From the NCBI GenBank assembly GCA_963802215.1, contig CAWDHQ010000001.1:62001-126000 (forward strand): a DNA stretch of 64,000 bases. Reading direction: 5' to 3'. The translations under genes and the position numbers were made by a program. Of the stretch, positions 8,584 through 16,757 are shown piece after piece (position 1 is the stretch's first letter; each line of letters begins with the position of its first letter). The notes below the pieces were generated by a model. That model worked only from the letters and a program-made list of their open reading frames with translations. It was not told where the DNA came from and ran no database searches. The stretch is from SHZI01 sp963802215. Lineage in GTDB: Bacteria > Pseudomonadota > Gammaproteobacteria > Steroidobacterales > GCA-2729495.

Positions 8584-9534
8584 ATGCCGCGCCTGGATCC
8601 CCTGACCCCCGACCTGCTGCGGGTGCCGGTAATCCGCACACCCGACGAACGCTTCGTCAACCTGCCGGAGTACGCGTTTGCGCCGCGCTACGTGACGGTA
8701 CCCGACGAGCGCTTCGGCGGCCTGCGCATGCACTACCTGGACGAGGGCGCGCGGGACGCGCCGGTGATCCTGCTCCTGCACGGCCAGGGCTGCTGGTCCT
8801 ACCTGTACCGCCGGATGATCCCGCTGCTCACGGCGGCCGGGTTCCGGTGCATCGCGCCCGACTACATCGGCTTCGGCCGGTCGGACAAGCTGCCGTCCAC
8901 GGAGGACTACACCTTCCAGCGCCACGTCGACTGGCTCACCGCGTTCCTCGACGCTCTGGCGCTTCGCGACGTGACCGCCTACCTGTTCGACTGGGGCGGC
9001 TTCTTCGGCCTGCGCATCGCCGCCGGGCGTCCGGAGTTCTTCGGGCGGCTGGTATTGAGCAACACGAACCTGCCGACGGGGCAGGGTGCCGGCCGCGCCT
9101 GGTTCATCCAGTGGCGGGAGCAGCAGTTCGCGCTGCCGCGCTTTCCCCAGGGCGAGATGGTGAACGACGGCGTGGTTCACAAGCTGCGGCCGGAGATCAT
9201 CGCCGCCTACGACGCGCCCTATCCCGACGAGGGCTACAAGACCGGACCCCGGCGCTTCCCCATGATCCTGCCCATCGTGGCGGACGACCCTGCGGCCATC
9301 GCCAACGCCCGGGCCTGGGAGGTCCTGGCCGGGTGGCAGAAGCCGGTGCTCACCCTGTACAGCGCGGCGTTTGCCGGCGGTGCCATGGGCCCGGAGCGCG
9401 TGCTCGCGCACCTGCCGGGGGCGAAGGGGCAGGCGCACGCGCTTCTCCCTGACGCCAATTTCTACATCGTCGAGGACCAGCCCGGGGAGCTGGCCCGCCG
9501 GATCGTCGCCTTCGCCGGTCAACGCCCGGGCTGA
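8584..9534 (+). CDS. Haloalkane-dehalogenase-like alpha/beta hydrolase, copy 2
   Basis: Close paralogue of the gene at 5197, nearly identical over most of its length (for example the same PVIRTPDERF N-terminus, LLHGQGCWSYLYRRMIP and LFDWGGFFGLR). It shares the same apparent active-site losses: the segment matching the DhlA catalytic His is PDANFYIVEDQ, with Phe in the His position, and the acid region is again SAAFAGGAMGP. The start is uncertain. ATG 8584 gives a compact protein but has no good ribosome site; a GTG at 8485 would add 33 residues of unconvincing sequence. A short GGAGGT-led reading frame (9 codons from 8503) lies in between. It is monocistronic as far as can be seen. Confidence 0.78.
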   Translation: MPRLDPLTPDLLRVPVIRTPDERFVNLPEYAFAPRYVTVPDERFGGLRMHYLDEGARDAPVILLLHGQGCWSYLYRRMIPLLTAAGFRCIAPDYIGFGRSDKLPSTEDYTFQRHVDWLTAFLDALALRDVTAYLFDWGGFFGLRIAAGRPEFFGRLVLSNTNLPTGQGAGRAWFIQWREQQFALPRFPQGEMVNDGVVHKLRPEIIAAYDAPYPDEGYKTGPRRFPMILPIVADDPAAIANARAWEVLAGWQKPVLTLYSAAFAGGAMGPERVLAHLPGAKGQAHALLPDANFYIVEDQPGELARRIVAFAGQRPG

Positions 9535-9556
9535 CGCGCGAGCGGATGCGCGCCGC

Positions 9557-9811
9557 TCAGGCCCGGGTGACGCCGGATCCGGTCCCCGGCAGGTCTTCCC
9601 GTTCCCGGATCTCCAGTTCCAGTCCCACGTTGTTGCCGCACCCTCCGCACCGGAGCGAATGCCGGAGCGTCTCCAGCAGCGTGTCCCAGCCCACCAGCTG
9701 CGCCCACTTCATCAGGTTCAGCGGCGCCTCGGTATTGCAGGCGGGGCAGCGCACGTGGAGCCGGAAACGCTCCGCGTAGTCCCTGAGGGTAGTGGGGGAG
9801 TGGCCGCCCAT
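9557..9811 (-). CDS. Small zinc-ribbon protein
   Basis: An 84-residue protein with two CxxC knuckles, RCPAC near residue 22 and RCGGC near residue 56, spaced as in a zinc ribbon. The linker LNLMKWAQLVGWDTLLETLRHSL is amphipathic. No DNA-binding or enzymatic domain is recognisable. Its start lies 18 bp from the MscS gene start in divergent orientation, so the two may share a control region. Function unknown. Confidence 0.6.
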   Translation of the reverse strand: MGGHSPTTLRDYAERFRLHVRCPACNTEAPLNLMKWAQLVGWDTLLETLRHSLRCGGCGNNVGLELEIREREDLPGTGSGVTRA

Positions 9812-9828
9812 CCGGTTACACTAAACTG

Positions 9829-12333
9829 ATGCCGACTCCAATCAAACGGGCCCGAGCCACCCGCCTGGCCCTCTGCCTGCTGCTGCTTGCCGTCCCCGGC
9901 TTTGCCCAGGATCCGGCACCGGCGACTCCCGCGGCCGCCGGCGCGGCTGACGCGTCCACCACTCCCGCCACCGACGCGAAGCCCGCCACCGCACCGACGC
10001 CCGCCACGGCGGCGCAGCTGGTGGAGCGCCTCGACCAGGTGAGCAGCCGGCTCGCCGAGATCAACGAGTACCTGCGCAAGCCGGCTCCGGACCTGGCGGG
10101 CATCGCGGTGGCGCTGCCCGGCAAGGCGGAGGAGGCCCGGTCGGTGCTGGGCGCGGTGGAGGCCACCGACCTCTCCCAGGCCGAGATCGTGGAGGTTATG
10201 GCCACCCGCCAGAAGCTGCGGAACCTGGACCGGATCTTCGACAAGTGGCGCCAGCGGCTCAAGCTGGAGGTCGATCTCCTGGATCCGTGGCGCGAGGACC
10301 TCCGGGCGGATGCCGGGTTCCTGCGCGCAGCGGCCAGCGCGCCAGATCCGGACTCGGACGCCGGCCAGACCGACCCGCTGTCGCCCGCGCTGAACGCGCG
10401 GCTCGTGGAGCTCGCCGACGAGCTCGAGGCCACCCGCAAGCCGCTCCTGAAGCGACTCGACGTGATCGTCGGCGCCGACGTGCGCGTCGGCCAGCTGCAG
10501 GGCTCCCTGCGCGAGCTGCAGACCCAGCTCGACGCGGCGCGTCTCCAGCGCCAGGAGCAGCCGCTGGCCGTCACCGCGCCCCCGCTCTGGAAGGTGCCGG
10601 ACAAGCTCGGGCCCCCGATCCGGGTGGCGCGGCAGAACATCACGACGCTGGCCAGCGGGATCCGCGACTACCTGGACGGGCGAGGGGCGCAGCTCACCGC
10701 GTTCGTGCTCATCCTGTTCGCGCTGCTCGTCGGGGCCCAGCACCTGCGCCGCTCGATCCTTGCGAAGGGCGAGACCGAGGTCGACGAGCTGCTCACCCAC
10801 TACCCGGGCACGGTCACGCTGCTGGTCTGGACGATCATCGGGCCGGCCCTCTTCCTGCCTGACATGCCGCTCGGGCTCACCCTGCTGCGCGGCTTCCTCG
10901 CCGTCGTCCTGCTCTGGCAGATCCTGCCGGTCCTGGTGGCGCCGGACGAGGCGCGGCCCGTCAAGGCGCTGCTGCTGCTCGCCGCCGCCTTCCAGGTCCA
11001 GCTGATCACCCTCGGCGACGACTGGTACGGGCGGGTCGTGACGGTGGTGCTGGGCCTGGCGGCGTTGCTGGTCTTCCGGGACCTCGCCCGCCGTTCCGCG
11101 GGCGAGCCGGGCGGCCGCGCCCTGTTCCGCCGGGCGATCCACACGGTTGCCGTCGCGGCGCCCTTCGCCATCGCCGTGGGCCTGGTGGCGGAGGTCGCCG
11201 GCGCGCGCGCCCTGAGCGCCCAGGCGATCGGCGGCATCGTCTTCGTCACGCTGGCACTCTGCGCGCTGCTCGCGGCCGACATCATCCTGCGCTCCGTCCT
11301 CGACGCCTGGGTCGGCGGGCCGGGCGCCCGCTGGTTCCGCGGCGTCAGGAACTGGCCGGAGGCGGTCCGGTCCTGGGGGCGGCGGGTGATCCGGCTGGTG
11401 CTGCTGATCGCGCTTGTCAACGGGCTGCCGACCATCCTGCCCATCCTGGAGCCGCTCTGGAACGGCATCGGCCGGTTCCTGGGCACGCCCGTGACCGCCG
11501 GCCAGCTCAACCTGTCGCTGGGCGACGTGCTGGCGTTCTTCATCGGCATCGCGCTGGCGCTCGCCGTGGCGCGGTTCGTGCGCTTCATGCTCGACGAGGA
11601 CGTCCTGCCGCGCATGCCGCTGGCGATGGGCGCCGCGTCCGCGGCCTCGCGCCTGATCTACTACGCACTGGTGGTGGCCGGCATCCTGTTTGCGCTGGCG
11701 GCTTCCGGAGTGGAACTGTCCAAGCTCACCCTGCTCGTCAGCGCACTCGGCGTCGGCATCGGCTTCGGCCTGCAGAACATCGTCAACAATTTCGTGTCCG
11801 GGCTCATCCTGGCCTTCGAGCGCCCGGTGCGGGAGGGTGACCAGGTCACGCTCGGGACGACCACCGGCCGCGTGGATGTCATCGGCCTGCGGGCCACGCG
11901 CATCCGCACCTTCGATGGCGCCGAGGTCATCGTGCCGAACGCCAGCCTGATCGCAGGCGAGGTCACCAACTGGACGCTCAGCGACCGCGCACGGCGCATC
12001 GAGATCACCATCGGCGTGGACTACGACAGCAATCCCGTCCGGGTCCAGGAGCTGTTGATGGAGGCCATCCGGGACCTGCCTGGCGTGGCGCCTCACCCGG
12101 CCGCGATGACGGCGTTCCGGGGCTTCGGCGCCAGCTCGCTGGATTTCAGCCTGCTGTTCTGGACCCACGACATCGACGACCGGTTGGCCGTCGAGAGCGA
12201 GGCGCGGGTGCGCGTCCTCACGGCCCTGCGGGAGGCCGGCATCGACATTCCCTTCCCCCGCATGGACGTGCGGGTGCGGGACGAGGCTCGCGGCGCGGCC
12301 CCGGGCCCGGCGCCGTCCGGCCCTGCGGGCTGA
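9829..12333 (+). CDS. Large MscS-family mechanosensitive channel
   Basis: An 834-residue inner-membrane channel of the MscK/YbdG-like large MscS class. A signal peptide ends at GFAQD (about residue 27) and is followed by an Ala/Pro-rich stretch, a periplasmic helical region (residues 60-270), about ten hydrophobic segments (roughly 285-620) and the conserved MscS pore and beta domain: LGVGIGFGLQNIVNNFVSG, then FERPVREGDQVTLG, FDGAEVIVPNASLI and NWTLSD. The pore helix and the FERP(V/I)xxGD motif are diagnostic. It opens under membrane tension to release osmolytes. The gene stands alone. Confidence 0.93.
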   Translation: MPTPIKRARATRLALCLLLLAVPGFAQDPAPATPAAAGAADASTTPATDAKPATAPTPATAAQLVERLDQVSSRLAEINEYLRKPAPDLAGIAVALPGKAEEARSVLGAVEATDLSQAEIVEVMATRQKLRNLDRIFDKWRQRLKLEVDLLDPWREDLRADAGFLRAAASAPDPDSDAGQTDPLSPALNARLVELADELEATRKPLLKRLDVIVGADVRVGQLQGSLRELQTQLDAARLQRQEQPLAVTAPPLWKVPDKLGPPIRVARQNITTLASGIRDYLDGRGAQLTAFVLILFALLVGAQHLRRSILAKGETEVDELLTHYPGTVTLLVWTIIGPALFLPDMPLGLTLLRGFLAVVLLWQILPVLVAPDEARPVKALLLLAAAFQVQLITLGDDWYGRVVTVVLGLAALLVFRDLARRSAGEPGGRALFRRAIHTVAVAAPFAIAVGLVAEVAGARALSAQAIGGIVFVTLALCALLAADIILRSVLDAWVGGPGARWFRGVRNWPEAVRSWGRRVIRLVLLIALVNGLPTILPILEPLWNGIGRFLGTPVTAGQLNLSLGDVLAFFIGIALALAVARFVRFMLDEDVLPRMPLAMGAASAASRLIYYALVVAGILFALAASGVELSKLTLLVSALGVGIGFGLQNIVNNFVSGLILAFERPVREGDQVTLGTTTGRVDVIGLRATRIRTFDGAEVIVPNASLIAGEVTNWTLSDRARRIEITIGVDYDSNPVRVQELLMEAIRDLPGVAPHPAAMTAFRGFGASSLDFSLLFWTHDIDDRLAVESEARVRVLTALREAGIDIPFPRMDVRVRDEARGAAPGPAPSGPAG

Positions 12334-12454
12334 CCGCCCGTCGTCCCGCCCGGCGGGGCGGACCGGTTCGCGCCCGAACTGAGAGCTGAATCACGCAGGC
12401 GCCGTGCGGCCGGGGTTAGGTTACCCGCTGGAAAACCACCTGCCGGAGCGCCTT

Positions 12455-12733
12455 GTGAGCTGGCTGCGATTCTTCAGGAAGGACGACGACGAACCCGCCC
12501 GCGCGGAGCCCGTGACGCCGCGGCAGCCGCCGGTGCAAGTCGCCCCCAAGGTGAAGACCGAGCCCACCGCAGGCTACGGCGCGAACCCCTACGACACCTA
12601 CACGTGGGAGCTCCACACGGAGCCGGATGGCGAGCGCCAGCTGAAGCGCGCTCACCTCATCGACAGCCGCCCGAAGCAGGACGGCGAGTCCTTCAATCCC
12701 TACGACACCGGCAAGTTCAGCGGCGGCTGGTAG
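12455..12733 (+). CDS. Small hypothetical protein with two NPYDT motifs
   Basis: A hydrophilic protein of about 92 residues. The GTG start at 12455 has GGAG upstream and gives VSWLRFFRKDDDEP; an upstream in-frame ATG at 12404 would add 17 residues. It contains the motif NPYDT twice, once before YTWELH and once near the C-terminus before GKFSGGW. No known domain is recognised. The stop is 7 bp before a REP element. Confidence 0.5.
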   Translation: MSWLRFFRKDDDEPARAEPVTPRQPPVQVAPKVKTEPTAGYGANPYDTYTWELHTEPDGERQLKRAHLIDSRPKQDGESFNPYDTGKFSGGW

Positions 12734-12740
12734 CACGCCC

Positions 12741-12833
12741 GTAGGAGCGCCTTCAGGCGCGACCGGGTATTCCCCTCTGTCGCTGAGATGCTCCTGCCGG
12801 GGAATACCCGGTCGCGCCTGAAGGCGCTCCTAC
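12741..12833. repeat. REP pair with long extended stem
   Basis: Two inverted GTAG-type arms (GTAGGAGCGCC...GGCGCGACC) flank a 45-bp centre. The symmetry extends inward as GGGTATTCCCC and GGGGAATACCC, making an unusually long hairpin. The right arm supplies the TAG stop codon of the SDR gene on the minus strand. Confidence 0.9.
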
Positions 12834-13591
12834 AGGCGCAGGGCGCCGTCGATCTCGAAGCAGCGGCCCGACACGTAATCGTTCTGCAGGATGAACTCGA
12901 CGGTCTGCGCGATCTCGTCGGGCTCGCCCATGCGCTTCAGCGGGATACCCGAGGTCAGTTTCTCCCGGGCCTCGGGCTTCATGCCGGCAACCATTTCGGT
13001 GTTGATGAAACCCGGTGCGATGGAAGCGGCGCGGATGCCGTACCGGGCCAGTTCCTTGGCCCAGGTGACGGCCATGGCCGCCACACCGGCCTTGGCGGCC
13101 GAGTAGTTCGTCTGGCCCGCGTTGCCCGCGCGGCTGATGCTCGAGATGTTGACGATCACCCCGGGAACCTTGCCCAGGATCATGCGCTCCGCCGCCTCGC
13201 GGCCGCACAGGAAGACGCCCGTGAGGTTCACGTCCATCACGGCCTGCCACTGGTCGAGGCTCATCTTCGACTCGACCTTGCCATCCTTGTACTTGATCAG
13301 CAGCGCGTCCCGGGTGATGCCCGCGTTGTTGACGAGCGCGTGGACCGCACCGCACTTCGCGACGATCTGGTCGAAGAGGGCGACGACGTCGGCTTCCTTC
13401 GCGACGTTGGCGCCGAAGCAATGCACGGTCGCCCCCAGCTGCTCGCAGGCCGCCGCGGCGGCCTTCAGGTCGTCGGCCTTCAGGTCGACAAGCGCCAGCA
13501 CGGGTTTGTGCACTGCGAGGCGCTTCGCCATGGCGGCCCCCAGGCCGCGGGCAGCGCCGGTGATGACCAGGGTTTTGCCGTTCAGGTTCAT
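12830..13591 (-). CDS. SDR-family 3-oxoacyl-ACP reductase-like oxidoreductase
   Basis: A 253-residue short-chain dehydrogenase/reductase resembling FabG. The start at 13591 gives MNLNGKTLVITGAARGLGAA with the Rossmann TGxxxGxG-type motif. It is followed by NNAG in LVNNAGITRDALL, the catalytic Ser in NISSISRAG, and YSAAKAG with the Tyr-x-x-x-Lys pair, ending with a family-typical SGRCFEIDGALRL. NAD(P)H-dependent reduction of a 3-oxoacyl thioester is the likely role, but the substrate is not fixed by sequence. Its TAG stop is formed by the REP arm at 12830-12833. It is divergent from the exosortase gene. Confidence 0.88.
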   Translation of the reverse strand: MNLNGKTLVITGAARGLGAAMAKRLAVHKPVLALVDLKADDLKAAAAACEQLGATVHCFGANVAKEADVVALFDQIVAKCGAVHALVNNAGITRDALLIKYKDGKVESKMSLDQWQAVMDVNLTGVFLCGREAAERMILGKVPGVIVNISSISRAGNAGQTNYSAAKAGVAAMAVTWAKELARYGIRAASIAPGFINTEMVAGMKPEAREKLTSGIPLKRMGEPDEIAQTVEFILQNDYVSGRCFEIDGALRL

Positions 13592-13912
13592 GGTTCCGTC
13601 CACGTGTGGCAAGCAATGGGCGCCCATCCTACCGCTTTTCTTGTGCGTCGCAAGATGGGCGTTTCCGGGGCTCGCCGGTGACGCCTCCGCCCGTGGCGGC
13701 TGAACGGAACGGGAACCGACCTTTTTACAGTACGCCACCGGATGCGCGTCACGTCCGGGCGGAAACGTGAATAATCGGTAACGCAATTCCGTGCGGCGCT
13801 CTATTCGCCGGGGACGCGGTCCCTGTCAGACTTTAATGAATAACTGCCAAGCCGCGTGCACGCGGCGCGGTCCGCACGGCGGCGCCCCGGCGCCTTGCCC
13901 CAGAGGAAAACA
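13592..13912. promoter_or_regulatory. Divergent intergenic region with a 16-bp perfect palindrome
   Basis: This 321-bp gene-free stretch separates the SDR gene from the exosortase gene. It contains the perfect palindrome GCCGCGTGCACGCGGC at 13851-13866, 46 bp before the exosortase start, and an AT-rich patch CTTTAATGAATAAC at 13831-13844 that could hold a -10 element. No terminator or RNA motif was recognised. Confidence 0.4.
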
Positions 13913-15577
13913 ATGAGCAGCACCAGTACATCGGCGGGACAGTCAACGGGCAACAGCGACGGGAAGGGCAACGGCCTGGTCGTCGTGGCGCTGATCGCCA
14001 TTGCCGCCATTTCGCTCAGTGTGCTGTTCTGGGACGGCCTGGACAACATGCGCTCCATGTGGAACGAGCCTGAATACAACCACGGCTTCATGATCCCGTT
14101 CGTGGCGATCTACCTGGTCTGGCTGCGCGCACGCACGATCTCCGCGGCCACGCTGCCCGGTTCCTGGCTCGGCATCGGGCTGGTGCTGGCCAGCCTGGCA
14201 TTGCTGTTCCTCGGCGACCGGAGCTCCGTCTTCGCGCTGACCCAGTACGCCTTCGTGCTTGCCCTGTGGGCCCTGGTCTACGCCGCCGGTGGCAGCCGGG
14301 GCATCCGGCTCATGTGGGTCCCCTTGCTCTACCTGGCCTTCATGGTTCCCCTGCCCGACTTCCTCACCCAGAAGCTCACGGCCGGGCTCCAGCTCCTGTC
14401 GTCCCAGATCGGCGTGGCCGTCATCCGGGCGGCGGGCCTGTCCGTGTTCCTGGAAGGCAACGTCATCGATCTCGGCGCCTACCAGTTGCAGGTGGCCGAG
14501 GCCTGCAGCGGCATGCGCTACCTGTTCCCCCTCATGAGCTTCGGCTTCCTCTGCGCCGTGCTCTTCCGCGGCCGCTGGTGGCAGAAAGCGATCCTCTTCT
14601 TCGCGACGATCCCGCTGACGATCCTGATGAACAGCTTCCGGATCGGGGTCATCGGGATCCTGGTGAACTTCTACGGCATCGAGCAGGCCGAGGGCTTCCT
14701 GCACGACTTCGAGGGCTGGGTCATCTTCATGGCCTGCGTCGGCGTGCTGTTCATCATCATCTGGATCTTCGCTCGCATGGAGAAGAGGCAGTTTCTGGAG
14801 ATATTCGGTCTCGACATACCGGAATTCGGTGATCTCGCCCAGCTGGTGCGGCAGATGACGCCCACCAAGCCGATACTGGTAGCAGTTGCACTCCTGGCAG
14901 TGGCCGCAGTGGCTTCGCTCACCGTGACCCGTCCGCCGCTGCTTGTCCCCGAGCGGGCATCGCTCGCGACCCTGCCGCTCAGCTTCGCAGGCTGGACCGG
15001 CCGGGAAGAGCCCGTGGAGCAAATCTACCTGGATCAGCTGAAGATGTCGGACTACCTGATGGCCGGCTTCATGCGGGCGTCGGACCCGGCGCCCGTGGGC
15101 CTGTGGATTGCCTACTACGACAACCAGACCAAGGGCGCCGCCGTGCATTCGCCGCAGGCTTGCCTGCCGGGCGGCGGCTGGCGCATCAAGCAACTCGCGC
15201 CGCACGAGATCCAGGGAGTGGGGCCGGACGGTGGCACGCTGCGCGTGAACCGGGTCGAGATCGGCATGGGCGAGGACCGGCAGCTCGTCTACTACTGGTT
15301 CGCGCAACGGGGCCGGAACCTGACCAGCGAGTACCTGGTGAAGTGGTACATCTTCCAGGACGGCCTCACGCTGAACCGGACCGATGGCGCCCTGGTCCGC
15401 GTGACGACGCCGATAGCCGCCTCGGAGGACATCGCGGCGGGTGATGCCCGGCTGGAAGCCTTCGTGCGCGACATCGATCCCAAGCTCGCCTACTACCTGC
15501 CCGGCGCCGACGCGCTCCCCCGCGCCGATGGCCCGCCCGGGCTCGCCAGCGCCGCCACCGCCACGGTGGTCCGCTGA
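13913..15577 (+). CDS. Exosortase fused to EpsI domain, copy 1 (XrtD-like)
   Basis: A 554-residue inner-membrane protein. The first half is an exosortase, the transpeptidase-like enzyme that cuts C-terminal sorting signals: a family-typical FWDGLDNMRSMWNEPEYNHG start, about eight membrane helices, and the catalytic Cys in VAEACSGMRYLFP, Arg in LMNSFRIG and His in FLHDFEGW. The second half is an EpsI-type DUF3485 domain with AVHSPQACLPGGGW and YYWFAQRGR. Exosortase-EpsI fusion is typical of the exosortase D class that handles VPLPA-type signals, consistent with the substrate at 27035. ATG 13913 has AGAGG upstream. The stop overlaps the wecB start (ATGG/TGA). A paralogue lies at 42229. Confidence 0.9.
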   Translation: MSSTSTSAGQSTGNSDGKGNGLVVVALIAIAAISLSVLFWDGLDNMRSMWNEPEYNHGFMIPFVAIYLVWLRARTISAATLPGSWLGIGLVLASLALLFLGDRSSVFALTQYAFVLALWALVYAAGGSRGIRLMWVPLLYLAFMVPLPDFLTQKLTAGLQLLSSQIGVAVIRAAGLSVFLEGNVIDLGAYQLQVAEACSGMRYLFPLMSFGFLCAVLFRGRWWQKAILFFATIPLTILMNSFRIGVIGILVNFYGIEQAEGFLHDFEGWVIFMACVGVLFIIIWIFARMEKRQFLEIFGLDIPEFGDLAQLVRQMTPTKPILVAVALLAVAAVASLTVTRPPLLVPERASLATLPLSFAGWTGREEPVEQIYLDQLKMSDYLMAGFMRASDPAPVGLWIAYYDNQTKGAAVHSPQACLPGGGWRIKQLAPHEIQGVGPDGGTLRVNRVEIGMGEDRQLVYYWFAQRGRNLTSEYLVKWYIFQDGLTLNRTDGALVRVTTPIAASEDIAAGDARLEAFVRDIDPKLAYYLPGADALPRADGPPGLASAATATVVR

Positions 15578-16671
15578 TGGCGCGTCCGGTCGTGCACATC
15601 ATCGCCGCCGCCAGGCCCAACTTCATGAAGGTGGCCCCGCTGTGGCATGCCCTGGTGGCCGACGGCACCTTCGATGCCCGGCTCGTGCACACCGGGCAGC
15701 ACTATGACGCCAACATGTCCGACACCTTCTTCCGTGACCTGGGCCTGCCGGAGCCCCACCATCACCTCGGCGTGGGCAGCGGCAGCCATGCCGAGCAGAC
15801 GGCGCGGGTGATGATGGCCTACGAGCCCGTCGCGATCGCGGAGCGCCCGGCATACACGGTCGTGGTCGGCGACGTGAACTCGACCGCGGCGGTGGCCCTC
15901 GTCTGCGCCAAGCTGGGCCTGCGCACGGTGCACCTGGAGGCGGGCCTGCGCAGCTTCGACCGCACGATGCCGGAGGAGATCAACCGGCTCGTGACGGACG
16001 TGCTCGCAGACCTGCTGTGGACGCCGTCCCCGGACGGGGACGAGAACCTGCGGAACGAAGGCATACCCGCCGGGCGCATCGAGCGCGTCGGCAACATCAT
16101 GCTCGATTCCTACGAGCTGCAGCGGCAGCGCATCGAGGCCGACGGCACCTTCCGCGAGCTGGGCCTCGAGCCCCGGCGCTACGGGGTGGTGACCCTGCAC
16201 CGGCCCTCCAACGTGGACGACCCCGCCACCCTCGCGGTGCTGGTGGATGCCCTGGTCCGGGTTGCGAAGGACGTGCCGCTGGTGTTTCCCATTCACCCGC
16301 GCACCCGGAAGAAGCTGGTGGAGTCCGGCCTCCTCGCGCGACTGGAGGCGGTGGCCGCCGTGCGGCTGTGCGAGCCCGTCGGCTACGTGCAGTTCATGAA
16401 CCTGGTCAGCCATTCCGCGCTCTGCATCACTGATTCCGGCGGTGTCCAGGAGGAGACCACGTATCTGGACATTCCCTGCCTCACCCTCCGGGCGAACACC
16501 GAGCGTCCCGTCACGGTGACCGAGGGGACGAACCGGCTCGTGAAGCCGGAGAACCTGGTGGCCGAGGCGGGCAGGGCCCTGCGCGGGGAATGGCCCCACG
16601 GCAGGCGGCCCGACCGCTGGGATGGCCGCACGGCCGCCCGCTGCGTCGCCAGCCTGAAGGAGCACCTGTAG
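15577..16671 (+). CDS. wecB: UDP-N-acetylglucosamine 2-epimerase (non-hydrolysing)
   Basis: A 364-residue cytosolic enzyme converting UDP-GlcNAc to UDP-ManNAc, a precursor for surface polysaccharide. It shows the family motifs in order: IIAAARPNFMKVAPL at the N-terminus, VVGDVNSTAAV, HLEAGLRSFDRTMPEEINR, FPIHPRTRKK and ITDSGGVQEETTYL, then RANTERPVTV. Its start overlaps the exosortase stop, and the product could feed the WecG/TagA transferase at 41426, which would use UDP-ManNAc. The stop codon TAG lies inside the opening GTAGGAGCG of a REP element. Confidence 0.92.
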   Translation: MARPVVHIIAAARPNFMKVAPLWHALVADGTFDARLVHTGQHYDANMSDTFFRDLGLPEPHHHLGVGSGSHAEQTARVMMAYEPVAIAERPAYTVVVGDVNSTAAVALVCAKLGLRTVHLEAGLRSFDRTMPEEINRLVTDVLADLLWTPSPDGDENLRNEGIPAGRIERVGNIMLDSYELQRQRIEADGTFRELGLEPRRYGVVTLHRPSNVDDPATLAVLVDALVRVAKDVPLVFPIHPRTRKKLVESGLLARLEAVAAVRLCEPVGYVQFMNLVSHSALCITDSGGVQEETTYLDIPCLTLRANTERPVTVTEGTNRLVKPENLVAEAGRALRGEWPHGRRPDRWDGRTAARCVASLKEHL

Positions 16672-16726
16672 GAGCGGCGACCGCCGCGACAAGGGAAAGT
16701 TGGATCGCGGCTCAAGCCGCTCCTAC
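16668..16726. repeat. REP pair (GTAGGAGCGGC variant)
   Basis: Inverted arms GTAGGAGCGGCGACCGCCGCGAC and GATCGCGGCTCAAGCCGCTCCTAC read on opposite strands, so each arm is itself a hairpin. It supplies the TAG stop of wecB and sits 32 bp before the prsT start. Confidence 0.88.
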
Positions 16727-16757
16727 AATACGCAACGAGACCTCAAGGAACATCGCC

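Noticed and set aside
9718..12168. 816-codon open frame antisense to the MscS gene
   Set aside because: Composition is Arg/Gly/Gln/His-rich with no domain, and the plus strand has a clear MscS protein; typical of high-GC shadow frames.
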